From: Rotaria macrura
Taxonomy: Eukaryota; Rotifera; Eurotatoria; Philodinida; Philodinidae
Assembly (NCBI GenBank): GCA_900239685.1
Contig: OENT01000351.1
Span: 1 to 64,000 of the forward strand
Reading direction: 5' to 3'
Length of the DNA: 64,000 nucleotides
Shown: one piece after another, positions 12,333 through 25,746 of the stretch
Layout: each line of letters starts with the position of its first letter
Numbering within the stretch: the first letter of the stretch is position 1
Position numbers and translations under genes: made by a program
The notes under the pieces: generated by a model
Seen by the model: the letters and a program-made list of their open reading frames with translations, nothing else
Told to the model about the DNA's origin: nothing
The model's database searches: none

Positions 12333-12657
12333 TTATTTCCATTTCAAACTTGATGATTCGTACAACTATACTGATATGGAACTATCAAAGAGCGACACAA
12401 CGGTCAATATGGAATCAACTACAAAAATACGAAACCAATCAGACAACAACAAAATACCATATCTATCGTCTGATTCTATCGAACACCAAGTATCAACAAA
12501 GTCTGATCGTCTCTGTGTCGTATGTTCAGCAAGAGAGCGAGCATTGGTATTGATACCCTGTGGACACTTTAGCGTGTGTTTGTCATGTGGTCCAAGTTTA
12601 AAATTATGTTCAATTTGCGGAAAAAGTGTTAAAGCGTTATTAAGAGTTTATGATTGA
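12333..12657 (+). CDS. RING-finger protein, last exon (C3HC4)
   Basis: An open frame ends at TGA 12655-12657. If it starts at ATG 12376 the product is 93 aa. An acceptor (TTTTGTATAG) just before 12333 makes a last exon of a longer gene equally likely. The N-terminal half is polar and low in complexity. The C-terminal half is a RING: CVVC, then IPCGH, VCLSC, LCSIC, followed by KALLRVYD, the arrangement seen at the very C-terminus of IAP-, Neuralized- and MIB-type E3 ubiquitin ligases. All eight metal ligands (seven Cys, one His) are present, so zinc binding and E2 recruitment are plausible. Substrate recognition must lie in unseen upstream exons, or this is a small RING adaptor. Confidence 0.75.
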
Positions 12658-14482
12658 ACTAAATGCTAAACAATACTACAATAATAAGCACATCGTTGAA
12701 TTGAAAATATTGATTTTATTTTTTGTATTCACTATTATACCATAAACACGATTAATACCTTTCACTGTACGCATTTTGATTGAATTCATATCAATAAAAT
12801 GTAATACAATAAATATTTTGAAGCAAAAGCCTGATATTAGTTTGAAGAGAAGATCTTGTTAAATATGATTTGTTCTTCAATGTATTTAGAATGAAATTGA
12901 AATCTAAAATATTTCGTATCACTACTAGAATAATTCTTCTGTTATTGTTTGTGAACAAGCATAGCGTACACACACATATACCAACCAGAAAATCTCTTAT
13001 AAAAAGAATCCTTCTTTCGTAATGTGAATCTTATTCATTGAAAGAAATACTAAGACAGTTCAGAACATCTCTGTACGACTTAGCCAGCAAGCATAAAAAA
13101 AGAAAATTGTGCTTTGATGTGCATGAAATCAACAAAAGATTTTTTTCTCTTCCACTACTATCGAAATAGTTAGTTCAATCTAAAAATTGATTCCAAAAAA
13201 TTGATTCATGTTCTTGTTGTATTTTGTTTTCAATAACAGCCCACCTGTAGATCTGATGTATTGATCAAATATGGAGACAACTCTCAGCATTCAAAAGAAC
13301 TATACTATACTAGTACTCAGACGAAAGTTGCCCAAAGGTATTGACATTCAGAGAAGAAAAGGAACAGAAACCTGACATTTGCGTTATTTTCGGATTATTA
13401 TTGAATTTTTTCTATTAAAATATAAAAGGAAAGTATTTTTTATCCATTGTGCAACTCAAATTTAGCATACAATAAGTATCCTGTAACAGTGACACATTTT
13501 CCTTTCAGCTGCTGCACATTTTCCTCATGCGAAGAATCATTTGTGATGATTTTTATTTTATTTCATCGATATAGATTAAGATCGATGTGAATGCATGTCC
13601 CCAACGCACACGAGAACGAAATGAGAGTAAAAAATGAAACATGCGTTTTTAGATTTCATTTGACCGATTAGAACATCGGCAAGAACGTAAAACGAGTGCA
13701 TATAAGAAGCCAATAGAGTAATTTAAAAAATCTGCTGCACAGTTTTATTACAACCTGAGATTAGCGAAAAGATGACTGTAATATTCTGTTTAACTATTAC
13801 ACATAAGTCGATTGTTGACACGGTTTTGCTTGCTCATATTAAAAACCTCTATCTATTCAATACCTTTTTTATATGAACCTGACAGTAATTGTTGAGTTTC
13901 ATTTGCATAGTATTTTCGCAAATTTTCATCCACCGAAATTTATCCATGATAGAATTCACAAAAATTTCAAGACATATTTCGATCTTCATGATATGTAATG
14001 TGAAGTTTGAAACAACTTCATTGGATTAAATAAATCAACATAATACTGTCTAATCTGTCAAAAATTCTTTTCAGTTAATATGTGAATTTTTATGGTTAAT
14101 CTATAATTTCTATTCTATCACTCCAACGATCTGAAATGAATGAATTAACAGAAACTTCATACCTCATTATAAAAAAGTTACTTTTTCTTTTCATCCGTCT
14201 ATTAATGATTATGTCATTTTGCATGTATACATATATTGTACGGATCATTGATCATATCTTCTTGTCACTATGTAAAAAGACGAAAAGCCATAAATATGCA
14301 ACGATATTCATTTTTCATTTCAATGTAAACTACTGTTGCAAAAATACGACACGAAAAATGTTTAAAATCATTTGTAACCATTGATGCACTCATCATGTAC
14401 AATATTTTCAACCATGATAACAATAGAAAAACAAAGATGTTCGACGAATCATTCTAGAAGATTATTGGAACAAAAATGAAAC
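12658..14482. other. Intergenic DNA, nothing recognised
   Basis: About 1.8 kb of AT-rich sequence between the RING exon and the glycosyltransferase gene. Only short ORFs without domains. The 3' UTR of the former and promoter of the latter must lie here. Confidence 0.45.
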
Positions 14483-16590
14483 ATGATACGTTCTGAAAGG
14501 AAGAAATTATATTTCAAATGTTCCGTACGACTCTGCATCATTGCTGCTTTGTTCATGTGGAGTCTTTTCACAGTCGTTGTTCATTTTCGTCCAATAACAC
14601 TGAATGAAAGAGAACAGGTTCGAAATTGTACAGAACTATGCCCCTATATTGGTCGATTTACACGAAATCGTCTTACGTTTGATTCAACACATTTTATACA
14701 ACACTATCCAGAATTTATTTGCCCAACGAATTTTCGTAATTTAGCCGATTGGATCTACGATTTTTCTCGAAAATTTAATGAAAATATTGAAGTTACAACA
14801 CAAAACGGACAATATATTGCATCTTGTCTATCCCATGGTAGTATTATTTATGTCAGTCATTCATCAATGGAGAAATTTTTCAGTAAAATATATCCACATT
14901 TAATTAACAAGTTTGTCTTGATCACAGCTGGAGGTGACGAGTCCTCGCCCAATGATCTTGCATATCTCGAACAGTCTGATTCAAAAATAATTCATTGGTT
15001 TGGTCAAAATGGACAAATAGATGCATCGAGAAGCAATAAATTTACACACATACCAATCGGTAAGTGAAAAATGATCGAACAACTCTTCCGTGTAAACATC
15101 AGATGAGAACTATTTACGAAAAATAAATGATTGTCTAGGATGTGTATTTAGCCGAAGCAACATGCCATATTTTAATAGGAGTGTAAACAAGTGTACACAT
15201 TAGAATCAAAGGCGTATCCTAAAATACACCCAAGAAATCTGACTCAAGATGGGAGAGGAGGGAAAGCGAGACTTCCGTAATTCTATATTTCGCGTACTTC
15301 CCATGTACTTTCATCGTACTCCTTTGTACTTCCTTGTATTTCAGTTGTACTTCTGAAATACTTCGAAGTATGAAGCACCGCTTTCCCCCTCTTGATCTAC
15401 TACAATATTAATTGACAACTAAACGTTTTCAACAAAACTTAAAAGAATAATACGGTAGAAATCTTTTTATCTACTTTTCAACATATTCGAAGGTTCTATG
15501 AAATTCATGGTAACACGTTCTTTACATAGTTAAACTTAACACATTTGGTTTGAAGAACATCGCCATTGACTGTCTCTCCAATTTAAGTCATGCATCTATT
15601 ATTTTTAGAGGATGATACTTTTTAAAATGATCCTATGCCACTTAGTATCAAATGAGAAGGTATCCTTGGCTTACATTGTTCCATTGATGAACATGTAAGC
15701 TTTATAATCATTTCATTTGAGTTTGATTATTTAACGTACAACAAACATAACTTTCAAGAGAAACTGTGAGCTATTAGATTGAAATAGCACTATTCTTTTA
15801 TTCTATCATAATGAATACAATGAATTGTATAGATTTAATCGAAAGGAAAAGATTTATATCTACGTTCTGATTTCGAAAAACAATAGGTATCAATTGTCGT
15901 GAAATGGCAAACTCAATAAAAAGTATATATGCAACCAAACTCAACAACGATCCATTGCCATCAATATTTGGTGATGTTGATGAACCTCTCTATTATAATC
16001 AACCGTTGGATTTGACTCGTCGTGCACTACAAAGCAATGAAAGTTTATTCGTAAAAAACTTACTATTAATTAATTTTGATTTGGGTACTGATAAGACAAG
16101 ACTTCGTTCCCGTATTTGGAAAGCTATGTGCCAATCGAAGAATAAATATAAATTTGTTACATGTTTGAGAAAATCACCAGGTGTTGACATATCGACACTT
16201 CTAGATGTTTATGTTAGAAATCGTCAATATTCATTTTGGCTCTCTCCACGTGGTAATGGAATTGATTGTCATCGAACATGGGAAGCACTCTATCTTGATG
16301 TTATACCCATCGTTTGGAATTCAACTTTGAACGTTCTCTATGAACACTTACCTGTGATTGTAGTTCAGAATCATTTAGAAATAAATGAAACGTTCATACG
16401 AAAGAAACTACATCAAATCTCAATGGGAAAATATCATCAATCGACCGAACTGTATCGATTCGAGAAACTACGAAATGCCTATTGGCGTCGTTTGATTTTA
16501 AATAAATCAAGACATTCAATCAAAGATAACAATATACGACGTGCATTATGTTGGCGGGCTAGTACACATCTTACAGATATTCCAATTTAA
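14483..16590 (+). CDS. Type II membrane glycosyltransferase-like protein
   Basis: Two exons, 14483-15059 and 15887-16590, joined by a GTAAGT/ATAG intron with matching phase (G|GT), giving 426 aa. A short basic N-terminus is followed by one hydrophobic segment (about residues 17-35) and a large lumenal domain, the Golgi type II topology of eukaryotic glycosyltransferases. The C-terminal half holds SPRGNGIDCHRTWEALYLD (about 312-330) followed by VIPIVW, the signature of exostosin-like (GT47-type) and related nucleotide-sugar transferases, where Glu of WEA lies in the donor site. The N-terminal half is not recognised. Sugar and acceptor cannot be deduced. An AATAAA signal sits 18 bp after the stop (16608). 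The 827 bp intron contains a small inverted-repeat element. Gene structure is firm; the enzyme family is inferred from the SPRGNG block. Confidence 0.8.
15244..15395. mobile_element. Small inverted repeat with iterated GTACTTC motif
   Basis: Located in the intron of the glycosyltransferase-like gene. Its ends are imperfect inverted repeats (TCAAGATGGGAGAGGAGGG... at 15244 and ...CGCTTTCCCCCTCTTGA at 15379-15395), and between them a GTACTTC-type heptamer recurs about six times. It is probably a decayed MITE. The interior of short repeated motifs is shared with other elements in this window. Confidence 0.5.
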
Positions 16591-16607
16591 TTTTGTACCG
16601 ATTTTAT

Positions 16608-16613
16608 AATAAA
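16608..16613 (+). promoter_or_regulatory. Polyadenylation signal of the glycosyltransferase gene
   Basis: AATAAA 18 bp downstream of the stop codon, in AT-rich DNA. Placement fits a very short 3' UTR. Such hexamers are common by chance in AT-rich sequence. Confidence 0.45.
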
Positions 16614-19600
16614 AAAGAGAAACATAATTTCTTGTTATGATATATGAAATAAATATCAACGACATCTTTGTTTTCACTTTTTTCATATCTTTTTTTTATT
16701 CACGAATGTAATTATGTTTTGTAATAAAATTGAGTATTGCACCTGCAGCATTAGTCATCGTTCAAAGCAAAAAAAACTATACATTAGAATGATTGATGAT
16801 TTCAGAAAATCGAACTGATTCAATCAAGAAGTAAGGATTTGAATGAATTAAGTATCAAAGATTTGCGTTCGATTGAATACTAAGAGAACAGTTTAGCATC
16901 AGTAGACTTAATCTTATTCATATAAATGCTGCCGTACCTCTCAGAATTTGTTTTCACCATTTCTATGATTAAATACTTAGATATAGTATATGAACAGTTT
17001 TCAGTATTACATTTATCAAGTAACTGCGTTTTTTAAAATTATATATTGTATTTACTTCGGTGAATAGATATGATCAATTGTAATGTTTTCTTTTCTTATT
17101 GAATGTACCATTAACACTCGTTCTGTGACATCGTGTTCATAGTCTTGTATTTTTTTTCATTTGAGAAACAGTAACGATTTCCAAATGTCAAAATAATTCT
17201 AGAAAGCCTTGAATGCACATCGAAGATCGATATAACTATTAAAGACGAACATCATTTGTTAATCTTCAATAGTATTTTCTCCATCATATTTTTAATCACA
17301 TACATTCTAACCTTTTGATACTAGAAAATCACTATTTTCCACAAACAAAAAACGATCACATCGAGGATAGTGACGACGATCATAATTACTTTGAAATTAA
17401 AACATTTGTGATCATTCTATAGTTGAATGAAGCTTTTTCTGAAAAATGTACCCATCTACGGTCCATAAGCATCAATAACTCTGCACTTTTTTTCGTCATA
17501 AAATCATTTGTAGATTTGGTCGACTCCATAGTTACGATCTGGAATAAGGCCGTAGTTCAAAGATTAGGCAACCCTGATGATACAGGAGAGAAAGATCAAA
17601 ACCGAGAGTGGCTCTGATTGATAGAATGAAAAACTGCATGAAGACAATCAGCGAGTATAGCTATATCAATTAATACTGTCATTTTTCAACATTGAAGTCT
17701 GAAAAAATGCTAGATTTACACGGAAGTTGTTTGAAGTTTTTTTTCTAGGATTCCAACATTCGACAACGAAACATTTTCTTCAGTCGAAATTTTCAACAAG
17801 TTTAGCATAGAAATAGTTTTCTTCGTGGAAAAAAATCTCAGCTCCCAATTGTATTCCACATTCATTACTGAGAACAGCAGGCTTCAGGCAGTATTTCCTT
17901 TTGAAGTTCGGATTGCATGAATCTGGTGCATTTAAAATTTAAACATTTCGAACTCCAACCTTATTCGATTGAATATTACTGTTAAAAGTGCTACTACGGC
18001 CTAATATTCAATTTGTATAATTTGTTTTTTGCTCGTCTCAGAGCATCTTGTTTATGACTTTGTAGTATATTGTAACTTGCATGTTAATGAAAAATTTTGG
18101 CTCAATGAGAAATGGTCTTCTATTTTTCTTTCTTCGATTCGATCAACGAAGAATCCCGATCCATCGAAAGTCACTATTGTATGCCCATTGAATCGAATAC
18201 TTACACTTGACATTGTTGGACAGTAAGAAGAGATGCGATCCACATTCAATAAATCTACGTACTTAGAATGACAAAAACAAATAATCAAAACCGATCACAT
18301 GGTGATTCTAGTGAATGTGATCTTTTTCAAAAGTACAGTTGATAGCATAAAATCAATGATATGACCATCCTCACATCACTCATTTTTTGCATCATTCGAC
18401 TTACTTCGTATATTTTAAGTCACCTTGCGAATGTTTCATTAAACTCGATTGTTATTTATTGGATAAAATTCATACTCTACTTATGGCTCTAACGAATAGT
18501 ATTTTTTATCTAATACTCCTCGAGTTCTGTTATAGAATGATAAACTTTTTATATAGTACGATATTTTCGCTGTTTGTTTGTATTGAGATGCTTACGGGTG
18601 AACAGCTAAGTGCCACGAAAAGAGAATCTGATATGCGTTTTCAAAAAATGCTGGGTCTCACTATTAAAATTGAAGACAAAAGTAAATCAGGTGAAGATTT
18701 ATTTGAATTTTAACAAAATTTTCTCATCACAATTAGCCTTTCAAAAACAGAGCTTTTGCTGAAGAACCACAGTTTATATGGAATAAATATTTTTGATGTC
18801 ACCAAAGAATTATTAATTCATCATATCGATCATCGTTGGCAAAAGACGATTATTGATGCGCATATGCTGGTTAACTTAAATGTATGATTAATGAAAATTT
18901 TCTTATAGTAGGATTGAGCTTTCCACAAATAGTACGTAAGACGAGATGTACATAAGAGAAGAAAAAGAGTTGATGTGATTTTAGTTCGTCAATTTGTTGT
19001 TTTGATCGTATGCTGACTATTAAATTATAGATATGCGTTATAGAAATAGCGAATGATGCTTTATTTCATTGAAAAGAAACCCGAATCAACAACTAAAGTA
19101 ATTAAATAGATGATTATTACACAAAAGAATTTTGCATAACGAATCAACATATTAGATTTGAAGAATTCCAATAGTCAAAAACATGAAACCTACGCCATTC
19201 AAACTAATAGTCTTTCTAAATAGTTTAAAAGTAAAAATGAAGTATTTATTAAAATATCACTATTTTTTATCGATAAAAGTTCTCATAAAATAAAAGATAT
19301 TCCTCTCTCATAGCGTTTTGATCTAGATCTTCATTTACCAATATTTTAAAAAAGATAACTAAAATTTATTTTTGAACAAGAAATAATTTTGATTTGCAGT
19401 CATCAATAAGTTGATTTTCTCTTCTTAATATGGTTAAATTCTAGCTTTTCTACCCTGTGTATAGTACAGCACAGAATCGAGAGAACATTTTAGAGTATTG
19501 AATAATTCATTTTTCATCATCTGCATTTAAAGATAAAATCATTTACAAAGATGTTTTTCTGGACGCAATCCAAAGGCCGCACTCACTTCATTTCGTCATT

Positions 19601-21050
19601 TAATACCGAGGTACATGATCAATGACACCTTATTAAGAAACAATTATTTTTCTACTTGACTTGTTGTATATTTCGACAATAAAGTTTTGACTGAGGATTA
19701 AATCATGCAAACGTATTTAAAATTTTTATCTCGATTTTCACTATGACATGAGTGGTCCAACACAGTGACAAGTATCCCAGTGCAAAAAAGAAACTTCGAC
19801 GAGAAGAATTTTAAAAGGTGAGAGAACATTCTACAGGTATAATTTGATCTTTCAAACATAGTTGCTAAATCTAGAAAAGCTCGAGTATCAATCTGTTCAT
19901 AATAACGAACCATTGAGTTGTTTTTATATGATGAACGAATTAGAAAAAAAATCTTTATGTCCACGGTAGCATTGATAGTTGATTGCTGCATGCAAGAGCA
20001 CTTTACTAAATTATCAAGATCTCAGTAAAAAGCTTACATTCTAAATGAAAGGATGCAAAAATAAAGCACATGGAGTCGTTATTCTCAAAAAGAAAGCAAT
20101 CGTACACTTTGTCTGAACCTACTTGCCTATTCAATTTTACGAATTTGTTAACTCTTCATCTACAGCGCCTAATATAGATAATACTGTATAGGTAATATGT
20201 TGTCCTCCGTGCATAAAATTGAAACATTATCTAACCCGTATAAAACACTTCAAATTGTTGAGAGATACATTCAATGCAAGTAAATACTATTTTTGATGAA
20301 TTTCATCATCTGTCATAGATGTTAAAGTTGTTCTGTAAAAAGAAATATACAAGAAGGTAAAAATGCGTAACATGAATATTTTGAAATCGAACACTAGTCA
20401 CTATAAATGAATTTTACTTTGCATTATCGCGTAACTTAGTAGTTATTATTTAATGATCATGTAAACGACAGTACATGCTATGCTTTAAAAATTAATTTTG
20501 ATAATTTCATCGAATGACAGAAAGCGAAAAGAAAAGAATCTTTTTTTTGTGCGTGTCAATGAAGATTGCAATTAACTTGTAAATTCCTCTTTGATCCCTT
20601 CAGTGTTAGTCATTATAACAAATAAAAGTACAATCACAATCGATGGTTGATAGTTGTGATTTCGTCATCGGTACACTACATCCCGTTGAAAAAAAGATTA
20701 GTGTTCACTTCTTTATTTGGTCTCATGTCGTTTGATTCAAAATGTCGACGTAATGAGGAGAATACACAAAGTGTACATAGATGTATGAATGGATGCTTAT
20801 AGGTGGTTGTAGGCGAAGATGAGCAACGTGTAGTCGTCATTTCACTTCCTTTCTTCTCCTACCTGTCTCTTGTTCTTCTTCTTCTTCTCTTCATGAGAAA
20901 GATCATTCTTTTTGAAATAATTTTGCAAAGAACACGCACCTAGTTATATTGACACATACCGATTAAAGGGTGACAAAAACGAATGGTCAGTTAGTCAATG
21001 AAAAAGTTAATTGTGTAACATAAGACAATAGAATGGGATGAGAAAACAAT
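16614..21050. other. Long gene-poor interval
   Basis: About 4.4 kb without a supported gene. ORFs at 17423-17617, 18029-18226 and 18387-18713 are open but carry no recognised domain. The last contains MLTGEQLSATKRESDMRF and might be an exon remnant. No repeats of note apart from simple AT-rich runs. Confidence 0.4.
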
Positions 21051-23272
21051 ATGTCTCGAATTCAATTAAAACTATTATTTTTATTTATTATTTCTATTTC
21101 TCATATTACAAAAAAGTCTTCCATCTTAGCCGATGTTGCATGTAAGCAAATAGAATTTTCCATTATTTTCATTTAAATTCAAATATTTTCTCTAGTTTTT
21201 GAATATGAATTACCTAATCGAACAGTAACAATATGTCCAAGTTATTCATTAATATCCATTGAATGTCCTCAAATTCCATCATTATTAGATCATCGCTCAT
21301 GGCAACCGAATCTTCCTAAATATCTCATATCTATTCAATATATTCGTTCATTCCCATTACGACTTGGTTTCGATGCAAGTTCATGTCAGCCTGATCAATT
21401 ACACGGTTGTACTAATTACGACTTACGTTATATAAATACATTATGTAATGGAAGACCTCAATGTTCTGATATATCTGCCTATCAAATACGCGAACGTACT
21501 CTATGTGCTTTTAAAGCAGTTACAGAAATCGGATTTCATTGTGTACCAACATGGAATGTTCAGGAAATACAAACTAAATATGACATATGTAAAAATACTT
21601 CATTAACAAATGAATATGGCTTTATTCATTCACGAAATTATCCATCGAAAACTGTTCGCATTTTTTGTTCAACAACAATATATGCACGAGCAAATCATAA
21701 AATCATACTTTATTTTGTCAGTGGAGAATTAAATCATGATGAATTAAGAATTGAAAGTGTTACATCCAATGGTATAATAATTTTGAATACAACATTAAAT
21801 GGAAATTTAACAACGCAAAGATTAGCTGCATCAACGTATGAAATGAAAATAACATTTTTACCAAGTCAAATCTATTCTTACCATCCAACATATTATTTAC
21901 TTTATTTTTATACAATACCTATTTGTTCAATAACCGAGCCATGTCTACCTCAGCCACCATCATTAGCAAGTACCAATATACCCTTACCAATAACAACAAC
22001 TCGAATGAGAATACAATCAGTCGGATGGACACGTGTACCAAGTGAGTATGAGAAGTTCGCGTTTTCGTTGGTTAATAATGTTACTATTGTTTCATAGATA
22101 TTTGGATTGTTATACCTATTATACTTGCTTACATACTTCTATTACTTCTTATAGTTGCTTTAGCACTTTTATTTCGGTATGTAGAATAGAATCGAATGAA
22201 ATTAATATTGTGTTCATCTTATAGAAGACGTCGTAAAAAAAAGAAAGTTTTAGAAGATGCGACAAAAACAAATCTATCATCTCGTTATATGGATGCAAGC
22301 GGTACTTCAAGTCGTGCTCAACTTGTTCCAACATTGCCTCTTCCAAATGTTACTAGTAATATTCGTGATAGTTATTCATTGCCCTTTGGTACTAATAAAC
22401 TGCAAAATGGTCATCGTTCAACATCAACTTCGTCTTTTACTCAAAATAAAGAGCGATATTGTCGTGAAAGTCGAAGTGAGTTCGATCTTCCTAGTTGTAA
22501 TGTTGATGGAATAGATTATCTTCATCGTATGTCTATTCCTTATCGTGCTCGTTCTGCAACATCAAATGGCAATAATTGTCGAGAATATGACACTATTGAT
22601 CATGCATCATTGAATCTTGATGCTAATCATCACCGTCGTTCATTACCAAAATCTTTTTCTGATTGTAATCTATGTAAACAACGCGTTGCTAATGAAGAAT
22701 ATGAACAGTATTCTAACGAAAAAGATGATAATTGGCGTTTCGGAACTACATTAGAACGAAGAGTAGAACCAAGAACATATCGAGATAAAATCAAAGAACG
22801 GTTTCGTGAACGTTTAACAGTTCGTTCAAATCATGATGGCGATGCTGTGTCAACACCATCAACAACGGTGGAATATTCCACAATCTTACCTCGTCATCAA
22901 AGAATAGTCAATGAATCGATGCGTTCAAATAGATCTATTCGTCAGTTACCTGTTGAATATATACCAAATGAAACTTCCAATAATATTCGTCCTATGGATT
23001 TCAAACGAAGTACAAGTCAAGATCGTTTATCAACTACGAATAATCAACCACATCTAACAAGTGACGATAATGCTAAAAATAATTTTACAACCAAATTTTA
23101 TGAACGCGATGATGATCGAACAAAAAATCATCTAGATAGAAGTTTACATGATGATAGAGAAGTTCAAGAAATGTCATTGAGAATGCATGAACAACCGAAT
23201 TTCACTAAACATCAATATTATCAACAACAGCAGCAACAGAGACGTTTCACTACAAATTCCAACGAAATCTAG
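21051..23272 (+). CDS. Single-pass receptor-like protein, SUEL-lectin/CUB-like
   Basis: Four exons keep frame: 21051-21141, 21196-22041, 22098-22176, 22225-23272 (introns 54, 56 and 48 bp, all GT-AG), giving 687 aa. Residues 1-29 form a signal peptide (hydrophobic LLFLFIISIS). Residues about 33-145 have the Cys spacing of a SUEL/rhamnose-binding lectin domain: TICPSYSLISIEC, then GCTNYD, LCNGRPQCSD, LCAF and a closing GFHC. Residues about 155-285 look CUB-like (NEYGFIHSRNYPSKT, then DELRIESV). A Pro/Thr stalk leads to one membrane helix (314-338, IWIVIPIILAYILLLLL...), a basic stop-transfer RRRRKKKK, and a 340-residue polar, Ser/Arg/Asn-rich cytoplasmic tail with a short poly-Gln run. It is probably an adhesion or guidance receptor; EVA-1 and latrophilin-type proteins have similar parts. 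Ligand unknown. Confidence 0.82.
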
Positions 23273-25024
23273 AATGTTTTTTTAGTTAAGAATTTTTTTG
23301 TTCAAAAAAATATAAGCTCTATCTCATGGTCAATCGAAATGTCTTGTCTTTTTTTTGTGCCGTTAATACAAGCTTTACGGCAAGAACCTTGAATTTAAAA
23401 TCTTAATGTAACATACGACAAGTGTTGACACTTGTTATCGAAATAATCCTTGCCCTATGCTTTTGTTTGTTATCTTATTTAAAAATCAAGATTATTCATT
23501 TTATTTCTCATGTTAGAACATAATTTATAGAATATGAAGTTTATTTCGACAATATATATTAAATAGAATGAGATCTGCTTGTATATGCAAATTCATTAAT
23601 ACGTAACTAATTTTGATTCCAGATGATAAAGAAGGAATGGCACATAGTCATTAAAACATATATTTCCTGTTCTCTTATTGTTCTTATTGATAGATTCATG
23701 TAAATAGAAAACCATCACGCTTGTTAAAAGTTTAGCCCATTTGCCCTCGTTGACTCTTTAGCTTGAATTGCTGTATCATCTATTGTAACAAATTGCTATA
23801 TTTGTTGAAGAAGAGCAAATGTTCCTCGTTCTCTCTCGTTAATCCGTGCAACTATATATATATATAAGTATACATATTTATATATATATATATAAATGTC
23901 AACATTGACACAAGAGGATTGAAAAAAGTTTATGGTCAAACTTAATGTAAACTTACAATGTTGTGAATACTTACATCTATCAAGAAAATGTCCGTCGAAA
24001 TTTATGCATAGATCATACATTCGAATAAATCTGTATATGAAGACCATTGGGAAATAATTTCAGAGGAAAAACTTAAAAAGCTCGAGTATGCTATTCCGAT
24101 TCACTCGAGAAGTGAACATTTCTAATAATAGATTTGATAAGAATAAGTCCAATGATGAATCTTGTAAGTTATTCGATGAAGAAAAAATTATTTTCTATTC
24201 ATCTCACCTCTGAACAATGATATTACAATGGAGAATATCATTACACTCTGTTAATGTTTAGAGTTATAAGACAGGAGTTGAAATAACGATCATGATGATA
24301 TATCTGTTGTAAAAAAGAGAAAATAAAATAATATTTACGTGAGTAGTAACAATAATTACGCCCTGTTTTGTGTTATAATCTCACCAAGGTTGTATTATCG
24401 TAATAATACTGACAAGCAATTCGAAACCTCTAGGTAACGATCATGTTTGATACTAGCATTATATTAGAAATCGGAATCGTTCTTTTTGGTAAATGACAGA
24501 TATTTTGACAAAGTTAAGGGTACAATGTATTTTTGACATTTGACAACAGTTCTTCGATATAGTTGAAGAAGAAATGACAAATGGTTTACGTTTTCCTCGA
24601 TAATGTGCACGAGTACTCATCAGTTCAAAATTAATATTCTTGTCTGAGGGTGTGAGTGTATGTGTCACTGTCTGCTATGAGCCTTAATCATTTACATGTA
24701 TGATGAACGCTCTGTATCCGAGAAAAAAAATATATATTGATTCTGATTTGATTGCTAAAAAATAAATCCAATTCCAACTCCAATTTAAAATAGTATTGGA
24801 ATCGGAGGGAACTTAATGAATCACGTAAATTTTCTTGATTTTCAGGAAAATAAATAAATGAATCGTTCGAAATTTATTTAAATATTATTTGCAAAAGAAC
24901 CCGTTTCTTCCCGAGAAAAGATACGCTTCAACTCCATTCAAATGATATATGAAGAGTATGCGGAGAGCGATTTATCAAAAAGAAAGTTTAATAATTCTAA
25001 TATGATTCGTCTACCCACGGAAAA
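23273..25024. other. Intergenic DNA with an AT microsatellite
   Basis: No gene recognised. An imperfect (TA)n tract lies at about 23852-23895. The region between the receptor-like gene and the repeat island is otherwise plain AT-rich DNA. Confidence 0.45.
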
Positions 25025-25236
25025 AAATTCGATAAAAAAACGCGGTTATTTGCCTTTTTCAAAACCGCGTTTTGTAACGGTATTTCAAAACGCGGGAGTC
25101 AGACCGTTTATTCGTCTCTCCAAAAAACACTAAAAACCGCTGCTTTGAAAAACCGCATTAACGGTCTGACTCCCGCGTTTTTTGGAAACCACTAAATACC
25201 GGGATTTCTTGACACCGCGGTACACAGCGGTTTTTT
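25025..25236. repeat. Palindromic element with ACCGCGG-type motifs
   Basis: A 21 bp perfect inverted repeat (25088-25108 and 25160-25180; core GCGGGAGTCAGACCG) sits inside GC-richer sequence in which AAACCGC/GCGGTTT units recur at both sides. It lies in otherwise AT-rich DNA. The outer ends are only loosely symmetrical, so the borders are approximate. Probably a small non-autonomous element. Confidence 0.6.
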
Positions 25237-25365
25237 AGGATGTACTCAAACTGTCAAAAAAAATTAACCGAAATTATTTACACTTTCATAGTATTGCTTA
25301 CTAACTTCTTGGTATAGGTAATTTCCATTGGAAATTGTCATTATCCCAAGCAGACAAGAATTTGG

Positions 25366-25710
25366 AAAAACGCGTTTAAACGCATCAAACGAGTACCGCG
25401 ATTGCCACTCATTCGCGTCCATAAATAAAACGCAATAAACGCGTTTCTTGTGTAAAATTTTCGCTTTTTGATTGTGAAAACGCCAAAAAGTTCAGAAATT
25501 GAGCGTTTACACGAGCTCTTATTCCAGACGTATTCAGAACTTCAGAAACAATGCGTGTAAACGCTCAATTTCTGAACTTTTTGGCGTTTTCACAATCAAA
25601 AAGCGAAAATTTTACACAAGAAACGCGTTTATTGCGTTTTATTTATGGGCGCGAATGAGTGGCAATCGCGGTTCTCGTTTGATGCGTTTAACGACATGGA
25701 ACACGTTTTT
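25366..25710. mobile_element. Near-perfect palindrome (MITE/foldback), arms about 140 bp
   Basis: Arms 25366-25513 and 25554-25710 are inverted copies, with only a few differences over about 140 bp, separated by a 40 bp spacer. The outer tips diverge slightly. The arms carry GCGTTTAAACGC and TTTTTGGCGTTTTCAC-type blocks. Left of the arm, CAGACAAGAATTTGGAAAAA resembles the end of the 9641-10127 element. Such high arm identity points to a recent origin or to ongoing arm-to-arm conversion. Noncoding; the ORF that runs through it is a by-product. Confidence 0.82.
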
Positions 25711-25746
25711 CATGAATCGACCCGACGTATGTCGAACACTGGCTGA

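Noticed and set aside
18029-18713. Two ORFs that could be exons of one gene
   Set aside because: Frames cannot be joined with good GT-AG sites and no family is recognised.
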